From assembly GCA_016742255.1 (NCBI GenBank), contig JACVCB010000012.1:41665-105664 (forward strand): a DNA stretch of 64,000 bases. Reading direction: 5' to 3'. The notes under the pieces were generated by a model. That model had not been told where the DNA came from. It worked only from the letters and a program-made list of their open reading frames with translations, and did no database searches. Origin of the DNA: Leptospira sp. (lineage in GTDB: Bacteria; Spirochaetota; Leptospiria; Leptospirales; Leptospiraceae). Below are positions 9,908 through 18,395 of this stretch, one piece after another. The position numbers were made by a program, and so were the translations under genes. Numbering within the stretch: the stretch's first letter is position 1; each line of letters opens with the position of its first letter.

Positions 9908-10627
9908 TTATTTGGTGAGGATCCTAAGGTCTGCAACTAACCTCTGTATATCGCCCGTACCTTTGGCGCGGTAAATCCCACGAAGGTATTTGTTCCCATC
10001 AAATAAAAAAATATTTTCGGTATGCACAAATTCGTATTTGTTTTTTTCCACAGAAAATCCTTCGACTTCCGCCCCACATGTGGTTTTGGCAAACGATTCA
10101 ATGTCCAAAAGTTCCCCTGTATAAAAATTCCAGTTTGGGTTTTGGATTTTGTAGAGAGTGCGGTACTTGGAAAGAACTGCGGGTGTGTCTTCCTTTGGAT
10201 TGATGGAGATGGAATGAATTTCTAAGTCTTTGAATTCGGCTAACTGTGGTTCAATTTGGATGATATTTTTTGTGATCATCGGACAAATCCCACGACAGGT
10301 TGCATAAAAGAAAACAACCAAACTGATTTTAGGGGAATGTTCTCTGAGTAGGATTTGGTTTCCCAAATGATTTATGAGTTTGAATCCTTCGGGGATTTGG
10401 TGTAAGTCAGAGGTTTCGTTTGGAACTTTTGTCCAAATGGGATCAAAGTCTTTTCCTGAAAAATAAGGCAAAGAATCCGTCTCGGGAGAAGACTGGTTTT
10501 CTTTACAAGTTCCCAAAACAAACAAACTCACCAAACAGAAAAGAAAGATGGAAATGGATCTAAGAATCGATTTCTGAAAAAAGAAATTTGGTTTTATCAG
10601 ATTAAGGTTTGGTTTTGTTTCATTCAT
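9908..10627 (-). CDS. SCO1/SenC-family copper lipoprotein
   Basis: A 239-residue thioredoxin-like protein. After a long N-terminal stretch comes a membrane segment ending LVSLFVLGTC, a plausible lipobox. The copper site CRGIC (CxxxC) and a downstream His (EFVHTENIFL) are the three ligands of the SCO family, which delivers copper to the CuA centre of cytochrome c oxidase. It is the last of three consecutive minus-strand lipoprotein genes. A second, non-lipoprotein SCO is encoded with the cox genes at 50891-51727. Confidence 0.9.
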   Translation of the reverse strand: MNETKPNLNLIKPNFFFQKSILRSISIFLFCLVSLFVLGTCKENQSSPETDSLPYFSGKDFDPIWTKVPNETSDLHQIPEGFKLINHLGNQILLREHSPKISLVVFFYATCRGICPMITKNIIQIEPQLAEFKDLEIHSISINPKEDTPAVLSKYRTLYKIQNPNWNFYTGELLDIESFAKTTCGAEVEGFSVEKNKYEFVHTENIFLFDGNKYLRGIYRAKGTGDIQRLVADLRILTK

Positions 10628-10660
10628 TTGTAAAAGGGTACCTTCCCTTAAATCGACTTA

Positions 10661-11296
10661 TCAAAGTTTGGTGGTAGTGTTAGGAGAGTTAATGCCCGTT
10701 TGGTTCACTGTCTCTTCTGGGATGGGATCACAGAGTTTACTCCCTGGACGGCCAAAACTTTCTCCCGATTCCAAAAACACTTGGTTCAAATAAATTTGTC
10801 CTCGTTTGTTCCATTTTTTCACCACCTTTGGTTTTCCAGAGGGGAAGAAGGTTTGGTAGGTTGCCAATTGTCCATTGTCAAAGTATTCAAAATGTTCGCC
10901 GACAGGGACTCCCATTTCATATTCTGAAGATTGGCGGATTTGGCCCGATGGGAAATACAAGGTTTGGGTTCCATGTTTTTGCCCGTACCGAATGTGCCGA
11001 GATTCGAGTAAGACACCCGAAAAGGATTTTACCGTATAACTTCCGTGAGGTACACCTTTGTAAAATTCGGTTTCATAGGTTTCGGCAAGGACGGCATTTT
11101 CGGCCACGTAAAACCCATTGAATGGTTTTCCCTTGTACAATAGAAAATGGTTTTGGTCTTCCGAAAGGTCTTTGTCCCCTTGTTTGACCGTTTCTTTGCC
11201 ACAAGACAAACAAAGGAAAAACAAAAGAGAAACAAAGACAAATCGAAGTGGGAACAACAAAATCTTGTTAGTTGGAAACCGTTCCTGGAGTTCCAT
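10661..11296 (-). CDS. Lipoprotein with MORN-like (YwqK-type) repeats
   Basis: About 211 residues from the ATG at 11296, which is preferred over the ATG at 11311 because the signal peptide then has normal length. The lipobox is LLFFLCLSC. The body has MORN-like repeats of the kind in YwqK-family proteins: GKPFNGFYV, GVPHGSYTV, GQKHGTQTLYFPSGQIR, GVPVGEHFEYFDNGQL. The family has been labelled antitoxin, but no toxin is present here. It overlaps the upstream YHYH gene by 29 bp and is followed 33 bp later by the SCO gene. Confidence 0.78.
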   Translation of the reverse strand: MELQERFPTNKILLFPLRFVFVSLLFFLCLSCGKETVKQGDKDLSEDQNHFLLYKGKPFNGFYVAENAVLAETYETEFYKGVPHGSYTVKSFSGVLLESRHIRYGQKHGTQTLYFPSGQIRQSSEYEMGVPVGEHFEYFDNGQLATYQTFFPSGKPKVVKKWNKRGQIYLNQVFLESGESFGRPGSKLCDPIPEETVNQTGINSPNTTTKL

Positions 11297-12185
11297 AAAA
11301 ATAAGAACCAATTAGTGTAGGGATTCCAGCTGTTGCATCTGATGCATAATGGTAATGATAAATTCCAGATGGAAACAAAACTGTAGCTGCAGTATGACCA
11401 TGATTGGAATCCAAAGCTGGTGTCCCTGTTCCAGGAGCAGCATCATCGCCTGTTGCAACTGTATTTCTATCACAGAGAAGTCCATACACAGGGAAACCAT
11501 CGATTAATACCCCAATCAAATTTGCATTATCATTAGTAACATTCAAAGGTTGTGAGTGGTGGTGGTACACACCTGAATTTTGTGGGTGGCCATTGTACTT
11601 ATCGAATGTTTGTGCTTCAGTGGAAAGCGTATCAGGGGCAGCAGCAGCGTTATTAAAGATCGCAAGACCATTCACAGTGATCCCAACGGAAGCATACCCA
11701 CTTTGGGTTCCAGTAAGAGCTCCTGATTTGGCAGCTGGGGAACTAGGAATCGTATACACCAAACACTGAGACGAAATTTGGTTGTTCCCCGCAGATTTTT
11801 GTCCATTCGCAAGAGCTTCGTATCGAGGAGACGTCGAACCAAAATAAAAACTTTTGTTATTTGGGATATTTTGGGAACGGAATACATAATTACTTCCGGA
11901 TACAGTACCCACTGCACATTTAAAATTGTTACGGATCCAAGCAGGTAAGTCAGCTGACATAGAAGAGGTCATACCAGTGATACAATCAGTATTGGTATCC
12001 AAAGTGGCAGTAGAAGCCACAACAGTGGTTCCTGTGTATGCTGAATTGGCACAAATTCTAGAAGCTGCTACAGCTAACAAGAGTAAGGTATCTTCATCAG
12101 AGTCTGATTTGGGTTTGCAGTTTGTGAGGAGAAGTACGAAGAGTACGAGAAGAGAGGTAGTCGCTAAAATTTGTTTCCTTTCCAT
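11268..12185 (-). CDS. YHYH-domain lipoprotein
   Basis: A 305-residue lipoprotein (lipobox LFVLLLTNC). It carries the His-rich YHYH domain: SGVYHHHSQPL near residue 215, LIGVLIDGFPVYG, and IYHYHYASD near residue 283. The family is poorly characterised; the His pattern suggests metal binding. It is the first gene of an operon with the MORN-like and SCO1 lipoproteins, so a role in periplasmic copper handling is a reasonable inference. It ends in ...SYFYGTPGTVSN. Confidence 0.85.
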   Translation of the reverse strand: MERKQILATTSLLVLFVLLLTNCKPKSDSDEDTLLLLAVAASRICANSAYTGTTVVASTATLDTNTDCITGMTSSMSADLPAWIRNNFKCAVGTVSGSNYVFRSQNIPNNKSFYFGSTSPRYEALANGQKSAGNNQISSQCLVYTIPSSPAAKSGALTGTQSGYASVGITVNGLAIFNNAAAAPDTLSTEAQTFDKYNGHPQNSGVYHHHSQPLNVTNDNANLIGVLIDGFPVYGLLCDRNTVATGDDAAPGTGTPALDSNHGHTAATVLFPSGIYHYHYASDATAGIPTLIGSYFYGTPGTVSN

Positions 12186-12194
12186 AGAGGAAAC

Positions 12195-12222
12195 AGCATA
12201 GAATGATTCTAGGTCTTGTCAA
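12195..12222 (-). promoter_or_regulatory. Sigma-70-type promoter of the YHYH-MORN-SCO operon
   Basis: On the minus strand TTGACA (12222-12217) is followed after 16 bp by TATGCT (12200-12195). The -10 element ends only 9 bases before the ATG at 12185, leaving at most a few bases of leader and no room for a ribosome-binding site. This suggests a leaderless or nearly leaderless transcript. Confidence 0.6.
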
Positions 12223-12282
12223 GGAATTTCCCCAATCGAAATTCCTTTCTTTCGAATCTTCGAAACTAGTTAAGTCTTTGTA

Positions 12283-12672
12283 CTAATAGATCTTTAATAG
12301 TTCGACTTCAAAGATGAGTGTGGAATCAGGAGGGATGTTTCCCACACGTTTACTTCCATACCCAAGTTCTGGAGGGATGATGAGTTTTCGTTTACCACCC
12401 ACACGCATGCCTTTGATCCCTTTGTCCCATCCCTTCACCACTTCCCCTGCACCTAAATTGAATTCAAAGGGACGGTTGCGGTCTCTGGAACTATCAAATT
12501 TGGTTCCGTTTTGCAATTTGCCTACATAATGAACAGTCACATAAGAACCAGAAAACGCTTCATCCCCTTTGCCAATGACAAGGTCAATGATCTGGAAATC
12601 TTTTTCTGCGGACGCGATAGGGAGAACCAAAAGAAACAGTATCGAAATCAAAATGGAAAGGAATGGTTTCAT
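12283..12672 (-). CDS. FKBP-type peptidyl-prolyl isomerase, exported
   Basis: About 129 residues from the ATG at 12672; an ATG at 12711 would add 13 residues ahead of an otherwise clean signal peptide (PFLSILISILFLLVLPIASA). The mature part is a single FKBP domain: VTVHYVGKLQNGTKFDSS, FNLGAGEVVKGWDKGIKGM, GGKRKLIIPPELGYGS and PPDSTLIFEVELL. It should act in the periplasm on Xaa-Pro bonds. Monocistronic. Confidence 0.94.
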   Translation of the reverse strand: MKPFLSILISILFLLVLPIASAEKDFQIIDLVIGKGDEAFSGSYVTVHYVGKLQNGTKFDSSRDRNRPFEFNLGAGEVVKGWDKGIKGMRVGGKRKLIIPPELGYGSKRVGNIPPDSTLIFEVELLKIY

Positions 12673-12755
12673 ATCTATCGAAAGGGTAAAGAAACGGCAG
12701 AACTTTGCCAATGAAAAAAACTAGCCTAGGGAACTTCGAATTTTAAGTTGAAACC

Positions 12756-13070
12756 ATGTTTCATGAATTGGTCTTTTATTGCAAAGAATTGGAAGCTTTT
12801 ATTTTCCGAAATCAAATCCAAGAATTCAAAGAAGGGGAACATGATAGTTTTTTTGCAGAAGAAATGTTAAAAACCATCCAAACGGAATCTTTAAAAATTC
12901 CGAATTCGGAAAAACAAAAGTACCCAAATCTTCCTTGGGAAAAAATGGATACCATGTGGCAAAAGGATTTGGCAAGAGCCTATGATTACATCGACTTAAA
13001 GATGTTATACTATGTTTGCGCTTACGAAATTCCCAAATTTACAAAAACAATCAAATTGGAAATTCGTTAA
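12756..13070 (+). CDS. Small protein, possibly a degenerate HepT/DUF86-like protein
   Basis: A 104-residue cytosolic protein. Its C-terminal half (YPNLPWEKMDTMWQ, then AYDYIDLKMLYYV and EIPKF) resembles the HepT/DUF86 pattern of a PW motif, an RNxLVHxY RNase motif and a closing LP. If this alignment is right the catalytic Arg and His are replaced and only the Tyr is kept. No MNT-type nucleotidyltransferase partner is nearby. The similarity is weak; the protein may be unrelated. Confidence 0.55.
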   Translation: MFHELVFYCKELEAFIFRNQIQEFKEGEHDSFFAEEMLKTIQTESLKIPNSEKQKYPNLPWEKMDTMWQKDLARAYDYIDLKMLYYVCAYEIPKFTKTIKLEIR

Positions 13071-13074
13071 AAAA

Positions 13075-14208
13075 TTAGGCAGCAGTCCTGCCATTGTTTT
13101 TGATGATCTCAATGTTCTCTTCAAAACGAACTTTTTCAGCATACGTTCGTTTTCCAGAAAATTCCACACCCACAAGCAAATCACCTGATTCTTCTTTATG
13201 AGACCAAGCAATTTTCCCAAAAAAACGGAAAGGGGTTTGGAGTTTGAATACCAATTCTAATAAAATTCCTTTTTGTTTGGGTAGAGTTTCCACCAAACTG
13301 CTGTTTGTGATTCTCAGTTTGAGACCTGTCGTAGATAAGTCGATGACTGGGAATTTTTCCACAGTTGTCATCAAGTTTGCATCTTTGATCCTTTCGATCA
13401 TTTCTGCAATTTGTGTTTGGTAAAACTTTAAATCGTCTTCGGTGATGTTTTTGTCTTTGGTTTGTAAGAAATAATATCCAATTGGTATAATTTCTTCTAA
13501 TTCGTTTTTGTACAAAATGGGTAATATAAGTTCTGATTTGATTTTTTTATCACGAGCGGCGAACGCAAGTTTGTCGGCATTCTCTTCGATATCTTCTTCG
13601 TAATTTAGGAATCCCTCTGCATCCATTCGGTAACTTTCTGGATTTGTTGCATCTTTGATGAACAAAATTTTTTGAGTTGATTTCACAACATCAAACTTAC
13701 GTTCCATTCCCGATTTAAAAATATCCATGATCCCAGCTTCACCAGAACGAACCATCATACGTTTGCGATAGTCTTCAAAGTTCACACGTACAAGTGTTGG
13801 GATATTAAACATATTGGCTTCGATGATGGTTTTGGAACTGACGATGTTGGTTACATTGACCATTCCTTCTTCGGTGATGGTAAATCGAGGGTTTAACCTT
13901 TCTTTTTTAGCAATAAGTACTTTTTCGACCTTTAATTGGATTTTATGTGGAGCCAATTGTTTGACAAAGGTACAATGGAGTTCTAGATAACGAGCAAGTA
14001 ACTTGGAAAGAACAATAGTAGTTCCCTCACCGATAGGCCAAACTTCAGCCCATTGTACAATAATTTCTTCACCACCAGGCACTTCTTGTATAACCGTCAT
14101 GGTTTGCACCTGACCGTTACAATTGGCTTTCATTTCCTGGTTCATTAAATAGTGTAAGATCACATGGTTTTTTTGTTCTTTGCCTGTGATTTGGTCCATT
14201 GGTCGCAT
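13075..14208 (-). CDS. DUF1577/PilZ-domain protein (Leptospira type)
   Basis: A 377-residue cytosolic protein. The C-terminal about 110 residues look like a PilZ domain: VIDLSTTGLKLRI supplies the DxSxxG motif and GDLLVGVEFSG the closing strand. The RxxxR motif that normally precedes it is not present; the equivalent stretch reads TTVEKFP. The N-terminal two thirds match my recollection of DUF1577, a Leptospira family. A signalling role through cyclic-di-GMP is possible, but the missing arginines argue for weak or no binding. Confidence 0.72.
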   Translation of the reverse strand: MRPMDQITGKEQKNHVILHYLMNQEMKANCNGQVQTMTVIQEVPGGEEIIVQWAEVWPIGEGTTIVLSKLLARYLELHCTFVKQLAPHKIQLKVEKVLIAKKERLNPRFTITEEGMVNVTNIVSSKTIIEANMFNIPTLVRVNFEDYRKRMMVRSGEAGIMDIFKSGMERKFDVVKSTQKILFIKDATNPESYRMDAEGFLNYEEDIEENADKLAFAARDKKIKSELILPILYKNELEEIIPIGYYFLQTKDKNITEDDLKFYQTQIAEMIERIKDANLMTTVEKFPVIDLSTTGLKLRITNSSLVETLPKQKGILLELVFKLQTPFRFFGKIAWSHKEESGDLLVGVEFSGKRTYAEKVRFEENIEIIKNNGRTAA

Positions 14209-14308
14209 AGCTAATTTCCAAGTTCTATTCTATAGTAACGGGAAATAAATTTCCCATCTATTGGAAAGTAAAGTCCATCCGCATCTCTTTGGCAAGAAAA
14301 AGGATTTT

Positions 14309-14869
14309 TTAAAGAAGGAGTAAGTGTTTTTTTTCTGTGAATTCATAACAGAAACGAATCCACGAAAAATGATTTTGTAAGTGAGAAAACTCGGGAAGGT
14401 ACTGAGATAAAAATGATTCGCAACGTTTCTCGCGTTCATTTTGTTTTTTTTCCATGACAGTTGTTAGATCATAAATTGTTTTTTCGTATATGGCTTTGTC
14501 CATATAACCTGCAAGCATAGCCTGTTTTAAAAATTCATTTTTTTGTTTCCACTCACTTGGGGAAAGTACGGGGATTGATTGGATCTCCATCCAAAACTCT
14601 TTGAGAACAGTTTCTATCTTAGGGATTTCCTTCTTTATGCCTTCACATTTATAATACAAAGTGCGAAGGTGGCTTTTAGCATTTTGTTCGATTTCTGCCA
14701 AAGTTTCTTCTTGGAAGGGTGGGAATAATTTCGGAAAGGAAAATGTATACACAGGTCCTGAGTAAGGGACATACATTTCCAATTGGTAAAAGGAATTGGT
14801 AGACCATTGTAAGGTTCCCTTAACAGAATCACCTTCGACTTCGATTTCAATGGTGCGAATTCCGAGCAT
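14309..14869 (-). CDS. Hypothetical protein
   Basis: About 186 residues from the ATG at 14869; a TTG at 14878 is an alternative. The sequence is soluble, acidic in its first half and helical in its second, with two Cys near the end. I recognise no domain. It is divergent from the patatin gene. The 100 bp that separate it from the DUF1577 gene hold nothing I can identify. Confidence 0.6.
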   Translation of the reverse strand: MLGIRTIEIEVEGDSVKGTLQWSTNSFYQLEMYVPYSGPVYTFSFPKLFPPFQEETLAEIEQNAKSHLRTLYYKCEGIKKEIPKIETVLKEFWMEIQSIPVLSPSEWKQKNEFLKQAMLAGYMDKAIYEKTIYDLTTVMEKKQNEREKRCESFLSQYLPEFSHLQNHFSWIRFCYEFTEKKHLLLL

Positions 14870-14974
14870 ACAAATCAATTGCCTTCGTAGCGATTTTTAT
14901 TGTCCTCTTTCCATTTTTTTTGAATCCTTTTTGCAACCAAATCTGGGTGGGAAGACTCTGGTATGGAGAGACCT

Positions 14975-15904
14975 ATGACTGACCAAAATCCGAACCAAAC
15001 TCCCAAAATTCCCAAGGCAAAAGGGACAAAACGGGCCCTGTTAGTGGAAGGTGGTGGCATGAAGGGAGCCTTTTCGGGTGGTGTCCTTTATGCTTGGAAT
15101 CGGTTCTTAAGACCAAATTACTTTGATTTGGTGGTGGGTGTCTCCTCTGGAGCTTGTGCTGCGGCGTATTATGTGTCGATGCCAAAAGTGGAACCTGTGA
15201 AAAGTGAAAAAGCACTTGGGGTTTGGTACAGAGATCTCTCCGGCCGTAAACTCATTTCCTACTTTCACCCATTCCAAGGGAAAACATTCTTAAACCAAGA
15301 ATACCTCATTGATTTTATCTTTCGTAAAAAAGTTCGTTTGGAATCTGAAACGTTGGATTCCAAAAAATTGCCTCATTTTGTCATTGCTGTTAGTAATTTA
15401 CACACACATTCCATTGAATACATCAAAGCAACATCCAGTAATGTTTTTGATTTATTAAAAGCAGCAACATCTTTGCCCATTGCTACTAGAGGAAAACACA
15501 TGTTAAATGGGAAATTGTATTCAGATGCAGCCATCCTCAATCCTCTTCCCATCCAAGATATCATTGAAGCTGGTTATAAAGAAATTGTAGTGATTATGAA
15601 TTCACCAATTCGGCATATATCAGGGCCACTCACTCGCCTAACAAGTTTACTCGCCTTCCCAAAACACAGAACCATCCGAAGGATGATGCGTAAACTCCAC
15701 CATTTTCATTTTAATTTAGCGAGAGAAATTGTGGTAAAACCTCCGAGAGGAGTAAAGATCATCACAGTGGCTCCTGACGAACCACTACCTGTCAAACTCA
15801 CGACCACCATTCGTACTAAATTGTACAAAACAGCCTTACTCGGTGTCAAAAAAGGAGAGGAAGCCATTCAATTCATTCTCAAACGTAAGAAAAAAACAAA
15901 ATAA
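14975..15904 (+). CDS. Patatin-like phospholipase
   Basis: A 309-residue patatin domain protein. The oxyanion loop GGGMKGAFSGG, the nucleophile elbow GVSSG (GxSxG) and the catalytic Asp in SDAAILNPLP form a complete Ser-Asp dyad, so it should hydrolyse acyl esters of lipids. There is no signal peptide. The ATG at 14975 is preferred to one at 14963 because GGAGAG (14965-14970) sits just before it. It converges on the large repeat lipoprotein with only 9 bp between. Confidence 0.9.
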   Translation: MTDQNPNQTPKIPKAKGTKRALLVEGGGMKGAFSGGVLYAWNRFLRPNYFDLVVGVSSGACAAAYYVSMPKVEPVKSEKALGVWYRDLSGRKLISYFHPFQGKTFLNQEYLIDFIFRKKVRLESETLDSKKLPHFVIAVSNLHTHSIEYIKATSSNVFDLLKAATSLPIATRGKHMLNGKLYSDAAILNPLPIQDIIEAGYKEIVVIMNSPIRHISGPLTRLTSLLAFPKHRTIRRMMRKLHHFHFNLAREIVVKPPRGVKIITVAPDEPLPVKLTTTIRTKLYKTALLGVKKGEEAIQFILKRKKKTK

Positions 15905-15913
15905 TTGTTTGTC

Positions 15914-18229
15914 TTAGTTGTTAGGTGGCTCTGTTAAGTCGGTTAAAAAGAATCCACCATATGGTTTGTTGAAGGCATGGATAAATTCACCACCAACATG
16001 CCATTTCCCATTCCGATACATACTGACAAATACCGTATTATCAGGGTTTGGTGCCCAGTTCACGATTGTATTTGTTTTTGATTGGAACGCTCCCGCATAA
16101 TTGGAAGTTGTTGAGCCATTGAGTCCCGTAAACGATCCACCTACAAAAAATTTTCCATCCGCACCAGGTGTGATGGTATTCACAAAACCATTTGCATAAA
16201 TGGGAGAAGGGTTTACATAGGATTGTGTGCCTAAATCAAAAATTGCAAAGTTTGGAAAACTCCCAATCCCTGAAATGGATGTGAAGATCCCTCCTAAATA
16301 AATTTTCCCTTCATACAGGCTTTGTGTTGTCACATCACTCGATGGATAATTGCTTGTGGAAGGTAAGGAAATGGCTGTTCCATTCACTAAATCAACTGCA
16401 CGGTAGTTGCTGATGGTATTATTTCCATTTAACGTAGTGTAAAGCCCACCTAAAAATAAAGCATCACCGATCACAAGCATGGAGGTGGCACTATTGGCTC
16501 CGATGTTTGGATTCCAATTAGTGAGTTGGAATGTATCAGAAGAAATGGCAGCAACTCCGTTTCGTGTTTGCCCAGACACAGTGGTCATCCCCGTTCCGCC
16601 AAAGAAAATTTGGCCATTGGCACTTGTGATGGTTCGGATTTCAAGCGAAGGGTCTGTGATTTGTAGGTTTGTTGGATTTAATTCATAAGTGGGTAAATCG
16701 AGAACTGCAAATCCTCTGCGAGCAATGCCATTGATGGTTTCAAAACTTCCACCAAGAAAGAGATGATTGTCTTTTACATGAATGGATTTAATTGGATAAT
16801 CGAATTGAGGAGTACCATCAATGGGAGCACCAGATGCTTCATCAATCACAACAAAATTTCTTTTTGCTTGGACATTCACTGATGATTTAGCATTTGTTAG
16901 TGCTACGGCACCTCCATAAGGTATGATGGCACCACCAGGATTTGTAACAGGTTCTTCCAGGGAAGGATTCCAATTGTTTAGAGTACCACTGGGCAGATCA
17001 AAACCAGCTGCATAATTTCTGGGAATCCCTTTCGCATTTGTGAATTGGCCAAGGGCATACAATTGGTTCCCGATGATTTGTATGGTAGATACCGATTGGT
17101 TTACACCAAACGTATTATTGGTAACAGTTCCCGATTGGTTATCCACTGCAACAAGACCGTTCGTTGTTGCCGCTCCTGTAACAGAAGTAAACGATCCACC
17201 TAGATACACTTGATTTTCATACTGTTGGATGGATTCAACAGTGGCATTGGGATTTGGGTTCCAAGTTGTTAATGTCCCATCAGGATAAAAGGCTACTGCG
17301 TTATTTCTAGGTGTTGTAAAACTCCCACCCACATATAAAATTGGACTTCCTTGGAAATCAGTACCCATATACAAATCAAATGCGGATCCGGAACTGGAGA
17401 GTTGGCTTGTAAAACTAGAATCGATACTCCCAGTGGATGCAGATAGTTTCACAATCCCAAATTTAGAGACTGAATTGACTGTCTGGAAACTTCCTCCCAC
17501 AAAAAGGGAAGACCCAAAGGATGTAATCGCATAAACAAAGTTATCGATAGTTCCTGCATTAAACCCACTATTCAATTGGCCAGTATATCGATTTAAAGAA
17601 GCAAGATTACTTTGAGTTCCAGATCCCCAAGAGCCAAAAAAACCACCTACATATAAATTATCACCTAGTAAGTGTAAGGCGTAAATGGAACGCGAAGGAT
17701 CGGAAACTGGATTAAAATTGGGATCCAATTGGCAACCGGGTAGGATATGGGCCACTTGGCTTCTTGCGTACCCTTGGACATGGGTGAATTCCCCTCCAAT
17801 GTAAAAACCACCACTGCCATCCGATACGGCGGTGTAGGTAGCTCCCTTCACTTTTAAAAAAGGACAAAAACGACTGGGGACGGCAGCCCCTGATTGAGGG
17901 TGTAATACAGAGACACTTCCTGTCGCAAGTCCAGCTAATGTAAAATCACCTGCTATCAATAGATGATTCCTGTAGGATGTCATGGCATATACTTTTGCGG
18001 GTGGACCAAACACCCCTCCATACAAACCAAACTCTTCGTAAAATGGAAAAGCAGGAAGGCAAGAGGGAGATTTATCACCGGTGGCAAATCTCATAAGGGA
18101 TGCCAGAAAAAAAGATTTGGACTCAACATCACAAGTGCTTTCTAAGGGAGAAGGTTTGCAAAAAGATAAGGATAATGTGAGGGAGAAAAGAATCAAAAGC
18201 CGAAGTGAAATTCGGAAAAATCGAACCAT
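15914..18229 (-). CDS. Large repeat lipoprotein, beta-propeller-like (copy 1)
   Basis: A 771-residue lipoprotein (lipobox LTLSLSFC at about residue 24). The body is a tandem array of about 45-55-residue units with the core LYVGGSFT or LGGSFxxVxG followed by a short name-like phrase such as RRGFAVLDL, which predicts a beta-propeller or similar all-beta surface protein. It is a paralogue of the gene at 18396-20696: shared landmarks include the SNACD/STCDV start, GDKSPSCLP/GDRSPSCLP, AHILPGCQ and APIDGTPQFDYPIKSI/APIEGTPNFDYPIKSI. Function unknown; probably on the outer membrane. Confidence 0.8.
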   Translation of the reverse strand: MVRFFRISLRLLILFSLTLSLSFCKPSPLESTCDVESKSFFLASLMRFATGDKSPSCLPAFPFYEEFGLYGGVFGPPAKVYAMTSYRNHLLIAGDFTLAGLATGSVSVLHPQSGAAVPSRFCPFLKVKGATYTAVSDGSGGFYIGGEFTHVQGYARSQVAHILPGCQLDPNFNPVSDPSRSIYALHLLGDNLYVGGFFGSWGSGTQSNLASLNRYTGQLNSGFNAGTIDNFVYAITSFGSSLFVGGSFQTVNSVSKFGIVKLSASTGSIDSSFTSQLSSSGSAFDLYMGTDFQGSPILYVGGSFTTPRNNAVAFYPDGTLTTWNPNPNATVESIQQYENQVYLGGSFTSVTGAATTNGLVAVDNQSGTVTNNTFGVNQSVSTIQIIGNQLYALGQFTNAKGIPRNYAAGFDLPSGTLNNWNPSLEEPVTNPGGAIIPYGGAVALTNAKSSVNVQAKRNFVVIDEASGAPIDGTPQFDYPIKSIHVKDNHLFLGGSFETINGIARRGFAVLDLPTYELNPTNLQITDPSLEIRTITSANGQIFFGGTGMTTVSGQTRNGVAAISSDTFQLTNWNPNIGANSATSMLVIGDALFLGGLYTTLNGNNTISNYRAVDLVNGTAISLPSTSNYPSSDVTTQSLYEGKIYLGGIFTSISGIGSFPNFAIFDLGTQSYVNPSPIYANGFVNTITPGADGKFFVGGSFTGLNGSTTSNYAGAFQSKTNTIVNWAPNPDNTVFVSMYRNGKWHVGGEFIHAFNKPYGGFFLTDLTEPPNN

Positions 18230-18395
18230 TCACTCCATTCTAAAAATGGTCTTTGCTTGTCGACTGTTTTGGAGGGGAACGTTTTGTCGTGGGATCAATG
18301 ACATTTGGTTTTAAGGATATGAAATGGACTATCCATTTGTGATATGAGATCATTTTGATTTTGTTTTTATACTCCAACTAACGAGAAGTTGGTTC

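Noticed and set aside
9890..9930. Inverted repeat CCTTAGGA...TCCTAAGG between the ABC permease and SCO genes
   Set aside because: It extends into the SCO coding end, has a long imperfect loop and no U-run, so a terminator is not supported.
18230..18395. Spacer between the two repeat lipoprotein genes as a small gene or RNA
   Set aside because: No frame with a ribosome site and no stable structured RNA is visible; a short CCAACT/AGTTGG hairpin is the only feature.
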